Origin: Dichetophora obliterata
Lineage: Eukaryota > Arthropoda > Insecta > Diptera > Sciomyzidae
Assembly: GCA_963920525.1 (NCBI GenBank)
Contig: OY986438.1
Coordinates: forward strand, 182,450,888-182,514,887
Length of the DNA: 64,000 nt
Reading direction: 5' to 3'
Made by a program: the position numbers and the translations under genes. Shown here piece by piece: positions 35,590-48,139 of this stretch. The notes beneath the pieces are model-generated. The model saw only the letters and a list, made by a program, of their open reading frames with translations, had not been told where the DNA came from and did no database searches. The stretch's first letter is position 1. The number at the start of each line of letters is the position of its first letter.

Positions 35590-36504
35590 TTATTCAAAGT
35601 ATTGTCCATCGTTAGCTACAACATTTTCCCATCTTTCTGGCTGCATATGGATTCCGCGCCGGAAGAACGATTCGTCTTTTGAGGCAATCCACGAATCGAC
35701 TCATTTTTTGGTATCCTCGTAAGAAGTGAAGCGCTGCTCAGCCAAGCCATGCGTCATCGATCTGAATAGGTGGTAGTCGGAAGGAGCTATGTCTGGGCTA
35801 TAAGGCGGGTGGGGTAGCACATCCCAATTCAGCGCTTCCAACGTTTCCTTGACGGTTCTTGCAACATGTGGCCGTGCGTTGTCATGTTGAAAAACCACTT
35901 TGTCGTGTCTTTTGGCATATTCCGGCCGTTTAACCTTTAATGCTCGGCTCAATTGCATCAATTGTTGTTGGTAGCGTTCCCCAGTGATGGTTTCGTTAGG
36001 TTTTAGCAGCTCATAGTACACGACACCCTTCTGATCCCACCAAATACACAGCATAAGCTTGGCGCCATGAATATTCGGCTTGGCCCTCGATGTTGATGCA
36101 TGGCCGGGTGGTCCCCACGATTTTTTTCGCTTAGGATTATCGTAATGGATCCACTTTTCATCGCCAGTGACAATACGATGCAAAAAACTCTTCCTTTTAT
36201 GCCGTTGAAGCAGTTGTTCGCACATGCAAAATCGCCGTTCAACGTCTCTCGGCTTCAACTGGTACGGCACCCAATTTTTTTGCTTTTGAATCATTACCAT
36301 GGCCTTCAAGCGTTTGCCGACCGTTGATAAGTCGACTCCCAATGATTTTGACAATTCTTGAAGGGTTTGACACGGGTCTTCATCGAGCAAAGCCTCCAAT
36401 TCCTCATCTTCAAACTTTTTCGGCTGGCCCGGACGCTCTTTGTCTTCCGTATCAAAATCACCACTTTTAAACCGACGGAACCAGTTTGTTGTGCCTTTGA
36501 TACA
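35590..36504 (-). pseudogene. Mariner transposase, DD34D, 5'-truncated with an in-frame stop
   Basis: Open on the minus strand from 36504 to 35701, then a TGA at 35701-35703 where mariners usually have Trp, then in frame to the natural TAA at 35590. Visible parts: NWFRRFKSGDFDTED (end of the helix-turn-helix region), the first catalytic Asp in VTGDEKWIHYDNP, a WVPYQLKP-like segment, the second Asp in FQHDNARPHVARTVK, and the third in PPYSPDIAPSDYHLF. Exactly 34 residues lie between the last two, giving the mariner DD34D signature. About the first 50 codons are missing because LINE copy 2 abuts at 36505. Apart from that it is well preserved. Confidence 0.92.
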
Positions 36505-36539
36505 TACTTACTTACTTACTTACTTAGCTGGCGCTACAA

Positions 36540-37900
36540 CCGTATTTCAGTCTTGGCTTAATCTAAGAATGTGCTCCAGCCATTTTTGTCTGTCGCTTGC
36601 TGGCGCGAGTTCAAAATTCCAAGCTTCGTCAGGTTGTCCTCTACTTGGGCTTTCCAACGAAGATGCGCTCGTCCTCTTCTATTTTTACCGCCGCTGGGTA
36701 CCGAATCAAATAGTTTCTTCACTGGAGTATCGTCTTTCATGCGCTGAACATTTTACCTACCCAGCGAAGCCGCTCGATTCTAACGCTCCTTCTTCCTCTC
36801 GAAGGCTCCTTAAGTCTTTTAATCTTAACTGCTCAGTGTTCAGGTTTGTGATGGATAAAGTAGGACGGAAATTATGAACGATTTATAGAGCGTGATTTTC
36901 ATTCGTCAAGGGAGGTCTCTGCTTCTCAATTTCCAATTGTCAACTGAGCCCAAAGTAAAACATGTTGAAAAGAGTTAATCTTCGTTTGATCTGAATGCTG
37001 ATATCGTGGTTTAGTTAGTGCTGGATTCTAGATAGACGACGTCCTTCACAACCTCGATGGAGGTATTAACAACGGTAACGTGGATTCCAAGACACTGGGA
37101 CTGTTTGTTTGTTTGTTTACACCAAGTATTTCGTCTTATCTGCACGGTTAAAAAAATTGGAATATATTTTAGTCCAGCTAAAATACTTCTGCATATTTTT
37201 AACCTTGAGCCTTAAAATGTAATTTTTCACAAATACTTACCCATAATTAAAAATTTACATAAGAAGCATAGCCTTCTTGAAGAATATTGTGCCACAACGT
37301 CTCAGATCAGCAGCTCGCATGATCTTCTCCATCATTAGGTAGAAAAAGTCGCACGATAAGGAATCACCTTGTCGTTTGGTAACAACTGGTGGGAAAAGGT
37401 CCTTCCTGATTTTAACTGCGTTGCAGATATTGCACTGTGTCATCCTGCAAAGTCGTATTAGTTTTTCAGGAATACAAAATCCAGACATAGTAGAGTATAG
37501 GTGCCTCCTAATTGGGCTGTCGTAGGCAGCTTTATGGTCGAAAAAAGATGGTTGGTGTTGACTTGTTTTTCATTGGTCTTCTCTAAGAATTGTCTCGTAG
37601 CATAAAGATCTGGGTGATGGTAGACTTTCCAAATCTGAAGCCACACTGATAAGGTCCAATTAGTTGGTCTATGATGGGCTTCAATCTTTCACATAAAAGG
37701 CTCGACAGGACCTTATATGTGATATTAAGAAGTCTTAACCCACGGTAATTGGTACAAATACTGAGATCGCTTTTCTTGTGGATTGAGCATATCACACTGA
37801 GATTTCAATCAATCGGAATGCACTCTTCTGACCATATTCTGCATAGAAACTCATGAATGCGTTGAAATAGAGCTTCGCTTCCGTTCTTACACAGCTCAGC
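36540..37900 (-). pseudogene. LINE copy 2: reverse transcriptase and C-terminal region
   Basis: Decayed but aligned segment by segment with LINE copy 1: MKDDTPVKKLFDSVPSGG (36690-36740), FCIPEKLIRLCRMTQCN with RQGDSLSCDFF (37340-37490), QCGFRFGKSTITQIF (37595-37650), and IHKKSDLSICTNYRGLRLL (37735-37795). The block that should hold YADD is lost or scrambled between about 37030 and 37260. Multiple frameshifts. Confidence 0.8.
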
Positions 37901-38265
37901 AGGTAAGCCATTAGCTCCTGCGGATTTTTTATTTTATAGCCGAACTATAGCTGTCACAACTTCTTCATAGTCGGGTAGTGAAACCTCGACGCAGTCTTCT
38001 ATAATTAGGATTTTCGGATTATCATCTCTATATGCGGGATTGTTGTCAGCGTCGCCATTTAGAATCTAAGAGAAGTGTTCCCTCCTTAACGTCAGTGTAC
38101 TCTTGATAACTGTCACTATATTCCTGTTTTCATTCATACAGTAAGAGTCCCCGGACTTAAAACAATCGGCAAAGCGTCTTATTTTGCGAAAAACTTTGGG
38201 GTCTCATTCCTGCCGTCATACATCTTAATCTTCTCATGCTCGTGATTTTCTGCGTCTCAATTCCC

Positions 38266-39330
38266 TCATTTTCTCTTTGTAGCGCGCGTTACAACAGACT
38301 GCAGGGTGGCTTTATAGGCGCGTTTTTTTTCTGCAATTGCATCGCGACACTCCTGGTCGTATGACTGGTTTCGACGAGGGCGGTAGTAACTAATCACATC
38401 TTCAGAAGCCGCACGCATGGAGTGGGAAATGTGTGTCCACTGTGTGGATATATCATCGATTGGAGGAGTGCTTTGAAGCAAAAGTGAGAGTCGAGTGGCG
38501 AAAGTTTCGGCTGTCCGTTTTGATAGCAGCTTGTCGTCGTCTTGCTTTCTCTGTGTAGGGTTGCGTTCATTCTTAGCTGAGCATATAAGGATCTTGGTTA
38601 CGACATGATAGTGATCCAAGTCAGTGTTTACACCACGGATCGTGCGTACATCTAATATACTGGAAGAGTGCCTTCCTTCGATCAAAACGTGATCAATTTG
38701 GTTTTTGGTTTTTTGATCAGGGGAAATCCAGGTTGCTTTATGAATATTGAGATGCTTGAATGAAAGTGCTATTTACGACCATGTTTTGTGCTGCGGTGGA
38801 GTCAATCCGCTTCATTCCGTTATCGGAGGTGTTGCCGTGGAGGCTAGGCTTTCCGACTGTTGCACCAAATATATTTTCCTTACCCACTTTAGCGTTAAAG
38901 TCAAAAAGCACGATTTTTAAATGAAAATATTTACGGGCAGCGCTCGTAAGTATTTTCAAGGCACTCCAAGAAAGTTTCTTTGGTCTCATCATCACATCGA
39001 CACATTTGGCTTATATTAAAGAATTAAACCTTGATGAGGTTTACGGCAAGCCATTCGTTCGCAGGTGTGAATCGCAGGACGTGATGCCGCAGTCTCTTGC
39101 CAACTACAAATCCACATCGAAACTCATGCTTCTCCATATGGCCGCTGTAGTAGATATCACAGGGTGCATGTGATATCTACTACATGCAACACTGTCCCTT
39201 TCATCTCATATCTTAGATACCAGTGATATCAGATTTGTATATTTCCAAGATATCAGTCAGTTGAATAGCGGCAGCTTCCCAATTAAGATTTCAGACATTC
39301 CAAATGCATATCCGTAAATCATTATCAGTT
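38266..39330 (-). pseudogene. LINE copy 2: APE-type endonuclease
   Basis: Contains the endonuclease N-terminus that copy 1 lacks. About 39230-39320 shows an AAIQLTDILE-like start; a GHMEKHEFRCGFVVGKRLRH block lies near 39080-39150; DFNAKVGKENIF is near 38870-38910, and IEGRHSSSILDVRTIRGVN near 38625-38685. DLDHYHVVTKI replaces the SDH catalytic motif (Ser to Leu). A linker with YKATLQSVVTRA follows. Stops and frameshifts throughout. Confidence 0.78.
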
Positions 39331-39725
39331 TTTCGACTTCCGTAGTCGTCATGAGATTTGGAGATAATATTTGTTTTATTCTTTGATGTTTTCATTGACA
39401 CAATTTTAACGGGTGGGCTTCAAACCCGACGCAAAACCTTTTTTAAGCCTAGGAGACCCGCAGCTCAGATAAGCCGCCAAACTGACAATTGCCAGTTTTG
39501 AAGCTGAGCAGGCAACAACACGTGGAGCTTTGAGTCAACTTAAGATGATTTGTCATGGATTATGCTGGCCTCGCCAGGTTGAGACAGTCAGACACGTTAC
39601 CATGTAAAGATGTGCCTCCTCTTTCCTGGAGAATGGTATTTTCTTACATAATTATTACACAAATTTTAATTATTGTCTGTTAGAGATAGAAAAGGGTCCT
39701 AACTTCATTATGGAAAAAGGTAGTA

Positions 39726-40134
39726 CTGCGAGTTACTAATTTTTGTAACGCGAGTTACAGTGTTTTTAGGATTATTTTAAATACTATAATTTAATTTTGT
39801 TTTTCCTAATAAAAAAATCATGTCTTAATGCTTCTTCTTTAATTTATATCTAATATACAAAGCAATCTACCAAAACAATTTCGCAGAATTTTACGAATGA
39901 GATTTACTCTTTGAACCTTTTATCCAAAATTGGTAACGCGAGTTACTTTTACAATTTATCATTTCACTGATTAAATAATATGTGACTACTGAATTTTTAA
40001 AGTTATCTAGAACATAAAAAATGTGTTATTTTAATAATAAAACCAACTATATTAGTTTATCCAAGTCATATTAAAAATAGGAGATTAATCAAATTCAATA
40101 AAATTTTCGATTTGTAACACGAGATACACTATGA
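39726..40134. repeat. Scattered GTAACGCGAGTTAC-like imperfect palindromes
   Basis: Words at about 39728 (ACTGCGAGTTAC), 39747 (GTAACGCGAGTTACA), 39932 (GTAACGCGAGTTAC) and 40118 (GTAACACGAGATAC). The word is nearly self-complementary. The layout resembles subterminal binding sites of a decayed transposon, but no terminal repeats were confirmed. Confidence 0.4.
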
Positions 40135-41939
40135 TAAATTATATAGTTCTATCGCCGGAATTTCTTCTCCCTTTTCTTCAAATCTATGTATTTTTAATTT
40201 AAGTAAGCCTTTTCTTATCTTAATTTAAACAACAAGCGCAAAATTTTATTGCGCTATCACCTTAATGTCTTGACGTTATTGAATCGAAAGTAACTTTTTA
40301 AGTGAAACATTTGTTTTATAAATTTAAATAAACAAGCAAAATGTTGCTGTTTTGTCATCTGAATTTCAAGGTATTCTAATTTTATTTGAAAAAAATCTAT
40401 AGGGTTTTTATGCCCGCTCGTCTTAATTCGTTTAAGTCAAGATCTTTAATAAGGTTTACATAAGATCTTTAGTAAGCATATCTACAATAACTTCACAAAT
40501 TCGCAAACCAAACTTTATTTTTCCACCACTTTCAACTTTTAAGAAATTTGTACTCCTAATTTTTAGTTATGTTGGCGGGAGGAATGTCATGTGTTGTCAT
40601 TTTTATGGTTTTATATGATTACCATAAATTATTTATATATATTACCATAAAAGATCATCAATAGAAATAGCTGCTACGAATTTTTGTGCTTAATTTGGAT
40701 TCTTGATCCAAAGTGAATAGTTTTAGAAAAAAGTTTTCAGCTGAAACCACTCAAAGATTATTTTTGTCTACAAAACGACTCCAAAAAAAACTAAAACCAA
40801 TTTGCATAGCTTGGCTATTTTGACTAACCATTTCATAAAATATGCAAATTTTTTCAATTACAGTGCAAAATTTTCAATCTCTGCAACATCATAGCTCAAA
40901 CTTCAAACATCTTCAAGCATTAGTTTGTTTTTCTCATTACGTTACCCACAAGTTGGACACATTTATTTTTCCCACAAAGAGCTTGGTCCGAGCGTGTAGG
41001 TGTCGCAGTTGCCATATTTCTACAAATTTATTTATATAGCCTGAAAACCAAAACAACAAAAAAATAATAGTACCTGAGCCACCATCATCCGCTGGGTTAA
41101 AAACGAATTAGCAACCTCTTTCACAGAAACCAAAATCAATATCAACACTAACAACAACAACAATAACAACAAGTGTTTGGCCAAAAAATTTAATCTTCTG
41201 CATTTTTTACAGTTCGTTGTTGTTTTAACCTGACACAAGAGACGTGCGTCCCGTATACATAATATTCAATATTCCATAAGTGCAACAGAGGCCCTCCTTG
41301 GCTGGAGGGTACTGTAAATAATGCTGAAGTACCTGTTGGGAACCATGTGAGAGAGAGCGCTTTAAGCAAAAATAAAAAGGCCTACAACTTTGAATTGACT
41401 TCTCTAGAAAACAATTTCAATTTTCGACAACATTTTAAAATCCGTTAGTTAAATAAATAAACCAACTTTTGAGTGGTTCTCGTTGCTGTCGTTGTGGCTG
41501 CTTTTATTGTTGTTGTCGTTGGTGATGATGTTGTTGTTGTTGGTTGGTTGCTGGTTGTGCTGTTGGTGGCGTTGGTGCTGTTGGTTCGCATTTGTTGCCG
41601 ATCATAAAAGTTTGAATAGCTGCTTTAAGCTGCTCAAAGCACTTAATACGAAATTCAAACAAGCCTGGTAAGACGTGAGGCATGCATGAAAATCTACCGC
41701 ACCAAAGATGATGGCCATGCTAGGTGCTTAAAACAAAACCAACGTCAGTCTAATACATCTCACACCGCACGGTACCCTCAACGACGAGTATATCTACTGG
41801 GCTTGGCTGCACCAGGAATCTCCAGAGTACAAAAGGGAACAACAGCAACAACCATAACGAAACATATGGATAGAGATGCACGCGTGCATAAGAGGCACCA
41901 AAGACAATTTTATCCCATTTGCATTTCTATTCGTTGTCT

Positions 41940-41968
41940 TCGTCGTCATCGTCGTCATCGTCGTCATC
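41940..41968. repeat. (GTCATC)n-type repeat
   Basis: GTCATCGTCGTCATCGTCGT-type run giving Val/Ile-rich and Arg/His-rich spurious frames. Confidence 0.8.
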
Positions 41969-42768
41969 GGCGGCAATAGACAAATATTTATCTCTGATGA
42001 TTGTTGGATTGCTTTTGTCGGCTCTCACTCTCTTTCTCTCTGCACAGCGCAATGCTTTCTTGCTAAGCGAGATATGTTGACATTAACGCAATCGTTAAAA
42101 CTAACAAAGAAACTGTCAAGTTGACAAATAAATAAATTTTAGAATTTTAAAGTGTGATTTATTCATGCAAATATGAAATGTTCAAAATGAAAATGATGAT
42201 GACAATGTTGATGGAGATGCTAAATGTTGATGATTAATGTTTGTTGATGTTGTTCTGCTGGTGATGGTAATCGTTAAGAAAGACGTGCAATTCAAAAAAT
42301 TTTTGATTTATTCGAAATTTTAATGTTTTTACGAAAACCGACTCATTTACTAACAAAAGTAAATAAAGGTTTTTCAGAAAAAAATTGAGAAGACATACAT
42401 GAATACAGAGTTTGTACCAAAGGGATAGCAGTATCAGAACTGTTTTCAAATAAATTGTTTCTTTATGCCATATAAAAAATTATGCGAAATATAGAATAAC
42501 TCACCCTTTTCCACACACACAGTTTTGGACAAATCAAATGCAACTTTAAAACTTTCTTTTAACATTTAGAAAAGCATTTGTATTTATTAGTTCTTTGAAA
42601 TTTTATTTTAAACGAGTTTAAAATTTCCATATCGTATTTGCAAAAGTAAACTAATGAATCTGAAAAATTTAATTTTGTATTTTCATAGAATTTCCATTGG
42701 AAATAAATATTTAATTTTTCAGATTCGCAAGTTTACTTTTGCAAAGGCGATACAATGCTTTTAGAACT

Positions 42769-42990
42769 AACCCAGTGTGCCATACGGATCCGATTCGAAT
42801 ACGAAATGGACTCGCTTCTTCGTATATTTTATGCGAAATTGATACCTTTTCGTATGAAACTCCTCTTAAAAACGCAAAGAGGTCGCTTTTTACATTTTTT
42901 CGGATTCGTCTCGGACTGACTTCATGTACAAATCCGTTTCGGATTCGTTTTTTGATTAAAGATGGACTCGTTTTTTTGAATAATGTCATT
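42769..42990. mobile_element. Second copy (partial) of the CCCAGTGTGCC repeat
   Basis: Begins CCCAGTGTGCCATACGGATC, close to the left end at 28932, with the same order of GGACTCG, TTCGGATTCGTC and AAATCCGTTTCGG words. The other end is not visible; it fades near 42990. Confidence 0.5.
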
Positions 42991-42997
42991 TCGTGAC

Positions 42998-43091
42998 GAA
43001 CTTATTTTTTTTCTGTCTGTTTGTTTGTTTGGTCCTTATACAAATCTAAACGGCTGAACGGATTTTGCTCAAACTAGGTATACATGTTAAG
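42998..43091 (+). repeat. Interspersed repeat copy A, left part (target of the foldback element)
   Basis: Starts with a TTTG run and continues CAAATCTAAACGGCTGAACG and TATACATGTTAAG. It is cut at 43091 by the foldback element and resumes at 56815/56824. It matches copy B from 57598. Confidence 0.75.
43083..43091. repeat. 9-bp target-site duplication of foldback element (left)
   Basis: CATGTTAAG, identical to 56815-56823. The paralogous copy B has one related word (CATATTAGG, near 57684) at the equivalent place. Confidence 0.82.
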
Positions 43092-43440
43092 ACCGGTGTG
43101 AAGTTAGCCCAAAATCTTCATCCCAAATTTTTTAACTCAGCCCAACTTTTGAATTCGCCGTAAGACTCGACGCAAACATTTTAATTCGCCGCAACACATT
43201 TAAAGTGGCAAAAACTAGCTAAATAATTTTTTTTTAAAGAAAATAATTAAGAAAATATGTAAAATAATGCAAAATTACAACCTATATAGTAAAATTTGGG
43301 CTGAAGTGCAAAAAATAAAGATTTTAATATGACAGCCAGAATTTAAAATTTTTTTGAAACGAAAAAAAATAAAGAAAGAGAAAAGCTTCCATTCTACATC
43401 TTTGTTCGAAAATGTATTTAAATATGGTACATTGACTAGC

Positions 43441-46400
43441 ACTATGCCCAAGTCCCGCTCTATCGTCCTTGGCACCTAAATTTGGGCTGAAGTGCCCAAA
43501 AATCGTGATTTTTTTATGAAAGTAAGACTTCCACACCCCAAAACAAGCCCCAAAACAAAAAGTTCCACCCTGGATTTGAGATATATAAAAGCTGATAGCA
43601 AACTTATGATTTTAGTCCTTAATCCCAAAATTGCTATCTATCGTCCTTCATATCGTAAAATGGTCTTGAAGTAAAATACTCAGTTCAGAAAAGAAAAAAA
43701 AAATGTTTTTAAACCGAAAAAAAATATAGAAGCCAAAAAGGTTCCACTCTACATTTTTGTTTGAAAATGAATTTTTATGTGTTTAATTGAACGGCACTAT
43801 GCTCAAGTCCCGCTCTATCGTCCTTGGCACCTAAATTAAGGCTGAAGTGTAAAAAAAACGTGATTTTTTTATGAAAGTAAGAATTCCACACCACAAAACT
43901 AGCCCCAAACATAAAAGTTCCATCCTGGATTTGAGATATATGATAGCTAATAGAAAACTAATGATTTTAGTCCTTAATCCCAAAATTGCTATCTATCGTC
44001 CTTCATACCGTAAAATGGACTTGAAGTAAAAAAATCAGTTGAGAAAAAAAATATTAATTTTTAAACCGAAAAAAATATAGAAGCCAAAAAGGTTCCACTC
44101 TACATTTTTGTTTAAAAACGCATTTTTATGTGTTTAATTAAACGGCACTTGGCTCATGTCCCGCTCTATCGTCCTTGGGACCTAAATTTGGGCTGAAGTG
44201 TAAAAAATCGTGATTTTTTTATGAAAGTAAGAATTCCACACCACAAAACTAGCCCCAAACATAAAAGTTCCATCCTGGATTTGAGATATATGATAGCTAA
44301 TAGCAAACTAATGATTTTAGTCCTTAATCCCAAAATTGCTATCTATCGTCCTTCATACCGTAAAATGGACTTGAAGTAAAATACTCAGATCAGAAAAGAA
44401 AAAAAAAATGTTTTTAAACCGAAAAAAAATATAGAAGCCAAAAAGGTTCCACTCTACATTATTGTTTAAAAAATGCATTTTTATGTGTTTAATCGAACGC
44501 CACTATGCTCAAGTCCCGTTCTATCGTCCTTGGTACCTAAATTTGGGCTGAAGTGTAAAAAAATCGTGATTTTTTATGAAAGTAAGAATTCCACACCCCA
44601 AAACTAGCCCCAAACATAAAAGTTCCATCCTGCATTTGAGATATATGATAGCTGATAGCAAACTAATGATTTTAGTCCTTAATCCCAAAATTGCTATCTA
44701 TCGTCCTTCATACCGTAAAATGGTCTTGAAGTAAAAAAATCAGTTTAGAAAAAAAAAATTAATTTTTAAGACGAAAAAACCTATAGAAGCCAAAAAGGTT
44801 CCACTCTACATTTTTGTTTAAAAATGCATTTTTATGTGTTTAATTGAACGGCACTGTGCTCAAGTCCCGCTCTATCGTCCTTGGCACCTAAATTTGGGCT
44901 GAAGTGCCCAAAAATCGTGATTTTTTTATGAAAGTAAGACTTCCACACCCCAAAACTAGCCCCAAACATAAAAGTTCCATCCTGCATTTAAGATATATGA
45001 TAGCTGATAGTAAACTAATGATTTTAGTCCTTGATCCCAAAATTGCTATCTATCGTCCTTCATACCGTAAAATGGTCTTGAAGTAAAATACTCAGTTCAG
45101 AAAAGAAAAAAAAATGTTTTTAAACCGAAAAAAATATTGAAGCCAAAAAGGTTCCACTCTACATTTTTGTTCAAAAATGCATTTTTTTGTGTTTAATTGA
45201 ACGGCACTATGCTCAAGTCCCGCTTTATCGTCCTTAGCACCTAAATTTGGGCTGAAGTGTAAAAAAATCGTGATTTTTTTATGAAAGTAAGAATTCCACA
45301 CCCCAAAACTAGCCCCAAACATAAAAGTTCCATCCTGGATTTGAGATATATGATAGCTAATAGCAAACTTATGATTTTACTCCTTAATCCCAAAATTGCT
45401 ATCTATCGTCCTTCATACCGTAAAATGGTCTTGAAGTAAAAAAATCAGTTGAGAAAAAAAATATTAAATTTTAAACCGAAAAAAATATAGAAGCCAAAAA
45501 GGTTCCACTCTACATTTTTGTTTAAAAAATGCATTTTTATGTGTTTAATTAAACGGCACTTGGCTCATGTCCCGCTCTATCGTCCTTGGGACCTAAATTT
45601 GGGCTGAAGTGTAAAAAAATCGTGATTTTTTTATGAAAGTAAGAATTCCACACCACAAAACTAGCCCCAAACATAAAAGTTCCATCCTGGATTTGAGATA
45701 TATGATAGCTAATAGCAAACTAATGATTTTAGTCCTTAATCCCAAAATTGCTATCTATCGTCCTTCATACCGTAAAATGGACTTGAAGTAAGATACTCAG
45801 TTCAGAAAAGAAAAAAAAAATGTTTTTAAACCGAAAAAAAATATAGAAGCCAAAAAGGTTCCACTCTACATTTTTGTTTTAAAAATGCATTTTTATGCGT
45901 AAAATCGAACGCCACTATGCTCAAGTCCCGTTTTATCGTCCTTGGCAACTAAATTTGGGCTGAAGTGTAAAAAAATCGTGATTTTTTTATGAAAGTAAGA
46001 CTTCCACACCCCAAAACTAGCCCCAAACATAAAAGTTCCATCCTGCATTTGAGATATATGATAGCTGATAGCAAACTTATGATTTTAGTCTTTAATCCCA
46101 AAATTGCTATCTATCGTCCTTCATACCGTAAAATGGTCTTGAAGTAAAAAAATCAGTTTAGAAAATAAAAATTAATTTTTAAAACGAAAAAACCTATAGA
46201 AGCCAAAAAGGTTCCACTCTACATTTTTGTTTAAAAATGCATTTTTATGTGTTTAATTGAACGGCACTATGCTCAAGTCCCGCTCTATCGTCCTTGGCAC
46301 CTAAATTTGGGCTGAAGTGCCCAAAAATCGTGATTTTTTTATGAAAGTAAGAATTCCACACCCCAAAACTAGCCCCAAACATAAAAGTTCCATCCTGCAT

Positions 46401-46730
46401 TTGAGATATATGATAGCTGATAGCAAACTAATGATTTTAGTCCTTAATCCCAAAATTGCTATCTATCGTCCTTCATACCGTAAAATGGTCTTGAAGTAAA
46501 AAAATCAGTTTAGAAAAAAAATATTAATTTTTAAACCGAAAAAAAATATAGAAGCCAAAAAGGTTCCACTCTACATTTTTGTTTAAAAATTCACTTTTAT
46601 GTGTTTAATTGAACGGCACTATGCTCATGTCCCGCTCTATCGTCCTTGCTACCTTAATTTGGGCTGAACTGCAAAAAAATCGTGATTTTTGTATGAAAGT
46701 AAGAATTCCACACCCCAAAACTTGCAATAA
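43441..46730 (+). repeat. Ten-unit ~353-bp higher-order tandem repeat, left arm
   Basis: The landmark TATCGTCCTTGG recurs at 43461, 43816, 44167, 44522, 44873, 45226, 45578, 45934, 46286 and 46638. Each unit has two related halves: one with TATCGTCCTTGGCACCTAAA then GGGCTGAAGTG, the other with TATCGTCCTTCATACCGTAA then GGTCTTGAAGT. AAAGTTCCATCC in the first half corresponds to AAGGTTCCACTC in the second. Hence a ~177-bp monomer duplicated and diverged, then amplified as a dimer. The 60-codon frames repeated in it are by-products. Confidence 0.92.
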
Positions 46731-47047
46731 ATGATGAGTCATTTTTACGATACTAGTTGAATAAATTATTGTTATTGCTAAAATATAAATAAAAAAAAAC
46801 TATATTCCTAAAAAAATTGTATAAACTTAATATATACACTTAACTGAACGTATTAAATAAAGCTATTGCCTTAGTCAGGGATTGAACCCTGGACTATGAT
46901 TAAAATTATTCATATTTCCCCATTTTGGAAACATAGGAGATAATAGAACAATTTGCGTGCATAGGATTTGTGTGGATGGAGTAAATAATTGATTTATTGC
47001 TTAAAATATAAAAAAAAAATACAACTTGCTCCAAAAATATTTATAAA

Positions 47048-47113
47048 ATAAATTTTGGCTGGAATCGAACCTGGGCTTCCGCCGTTAGCGTCAATAGATC
47101 CACCCACTGAGCC
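47048..47113 (-). other. tRNA-like segment in left foldback arm
   Basis: On the minus strand: a box A-like TGGCTCAGTGGG and a box B-like GGTTCGATTCC spaced as in a tRNA gene. The T stem has mismatches and no good anticodon arm can be drawn, so it is tRNA-derived or tRNA-like rather than a functional tRNA. Mirrored at 52803-52868. Confidence 0.5.
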
Positions 47114-47820
47114 ATACAATCATTTTAAAAATTAGTTGAAAACTGTATATCAACTAATTATGTAAATAGTATTTAGAGGAGAATATGGTTTATTATATTA
47201 AGTATGTATTAACCTAGTTGCTAAATGGAAAAGAAACAATTTAAAAATCATTGGAAAGCAATATATTAGTTAATCAAATACATTTTCAATTGTTTTTACT
47301 AATTTAGGCAAAATAATTTGACCTTCAACAATGCAATTATTGAAAAGAGTCATAATTTTTTGCATATTTTACATTTCGATGGAAATATTCAATTTACATG
47401 AGGCTGAAAGAGATGCACTTGTGTGAGATTATTTGAAAAAAGTTTTAGTTCTTTGGATAATGTTTTAACAAACAGTACTGCCATATCTTCAGGACAACTC
47501 TTTTTGGTTAGATTACGGATATGTCTAATACCATTGACACACATATCCTGGATTTTGAATATGTGCTAACTTAAGCCCCATTTCCAATAACGCGTGAAAT
47601 GCGTTTCGTAAATTGACGCAAATATTCAATACATGAAGACATACCTGACTGGTTCCAATGAACAGCATGCGTTTGCACGCAGCGTAAAATATTCGAATAA
47701 TTGAGTATTTCATGCGCGTGAAGTTTGACAGCGAAACAGCTGTTCAGTTTTACAAAGGAAAAATTGAGAAAGGTTAGTAGAATATGAGAAAAACTAAAAA
47801 ATTTATTACAGGCATTTAAG

Positions 47821-48120
47821 GTGTGCTCCACACTCACGACACATCTGCAGCGGCATGCCGGAGTGCCTGACTATATGGGCGAGGAGTCCAAAACTGCATT
47901 TTAGAACAGTCGGTGGTGCATATGGTCACTTGCATTTAAGACGTGCTCCACACTCACAACATATCTGCAGCGGCATACCGGAGTGCCTGACTATATGGGC
48001 GAGTCCAAAAATGCATTTAAGAACAGTCTTTGGTGCAAATAGTCACAGGTATTTAAAACGCGCTCCACACTCACGATATATCTGCAGCGACATGCCGAGT
48101 GCCTAACTATATGGGTGAGT
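47821..48120. repeat. Three ~120-bp tandem units inside the piggyBac-like MITE
   Basis: Units begin at about 47821, 47941 and 48058 with GCTCCACACTCAC, followed by ATCTGCAGCG, CATGCCGGAGTGCCT and GACTATATGGGCGAG. Each is 75-90% similar to the next by eye. Confidence 0.85.
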
Positions 48121-48139
48121 TCCAAAATGCATTTTTACA

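Larger units (their letters stand above)
36505..39620 (-). mobile_element. RTE-like LINE copy 2, near full length, degenerate
   Basis: Same family as 5757-8162, on the minus strand. Its 3' tail is (TAAG)n, seen as CTTACTTACTTACTTACTTA at 36506-36525, and it abuts the mariner coding sequence. The 5' end is near 39620, judged from the start of a long region preceding the endonuclease; this limit is approximate. No target-site duplication was found, and the sequence beyond 39620 is not the missing mariner 5' part. Confidence 0.82.
39621..42768. other. Stretch without a supported gene
   Basis: Holds the GTAACGCGAGTTAC-like repeats at 39726-40134, CAA runs at 41150-41172, a GTT-rich stretch at 41485-41580 and a (GTCATC)n run at 41940-41968. 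Open frames here are compositional. The less AT-rich part (41040-42120) resembles fly intronic or intergenic DNA. Confidence 0.4.

Noticed and set aside
43492..46499. Repeated 60-codon frames with MPKNRDFF, also at 53426-53608
   Set aside because: They recur because the 353-bp unit recurs. Frames are broken in most units and differ by indels, so selection for a protein is unlikely.
43441..46730. CRISPR-like array
   Set aside because: Units are contiguous 353-bp tandem copies without unique spacers, and the genome is eukaryotic.
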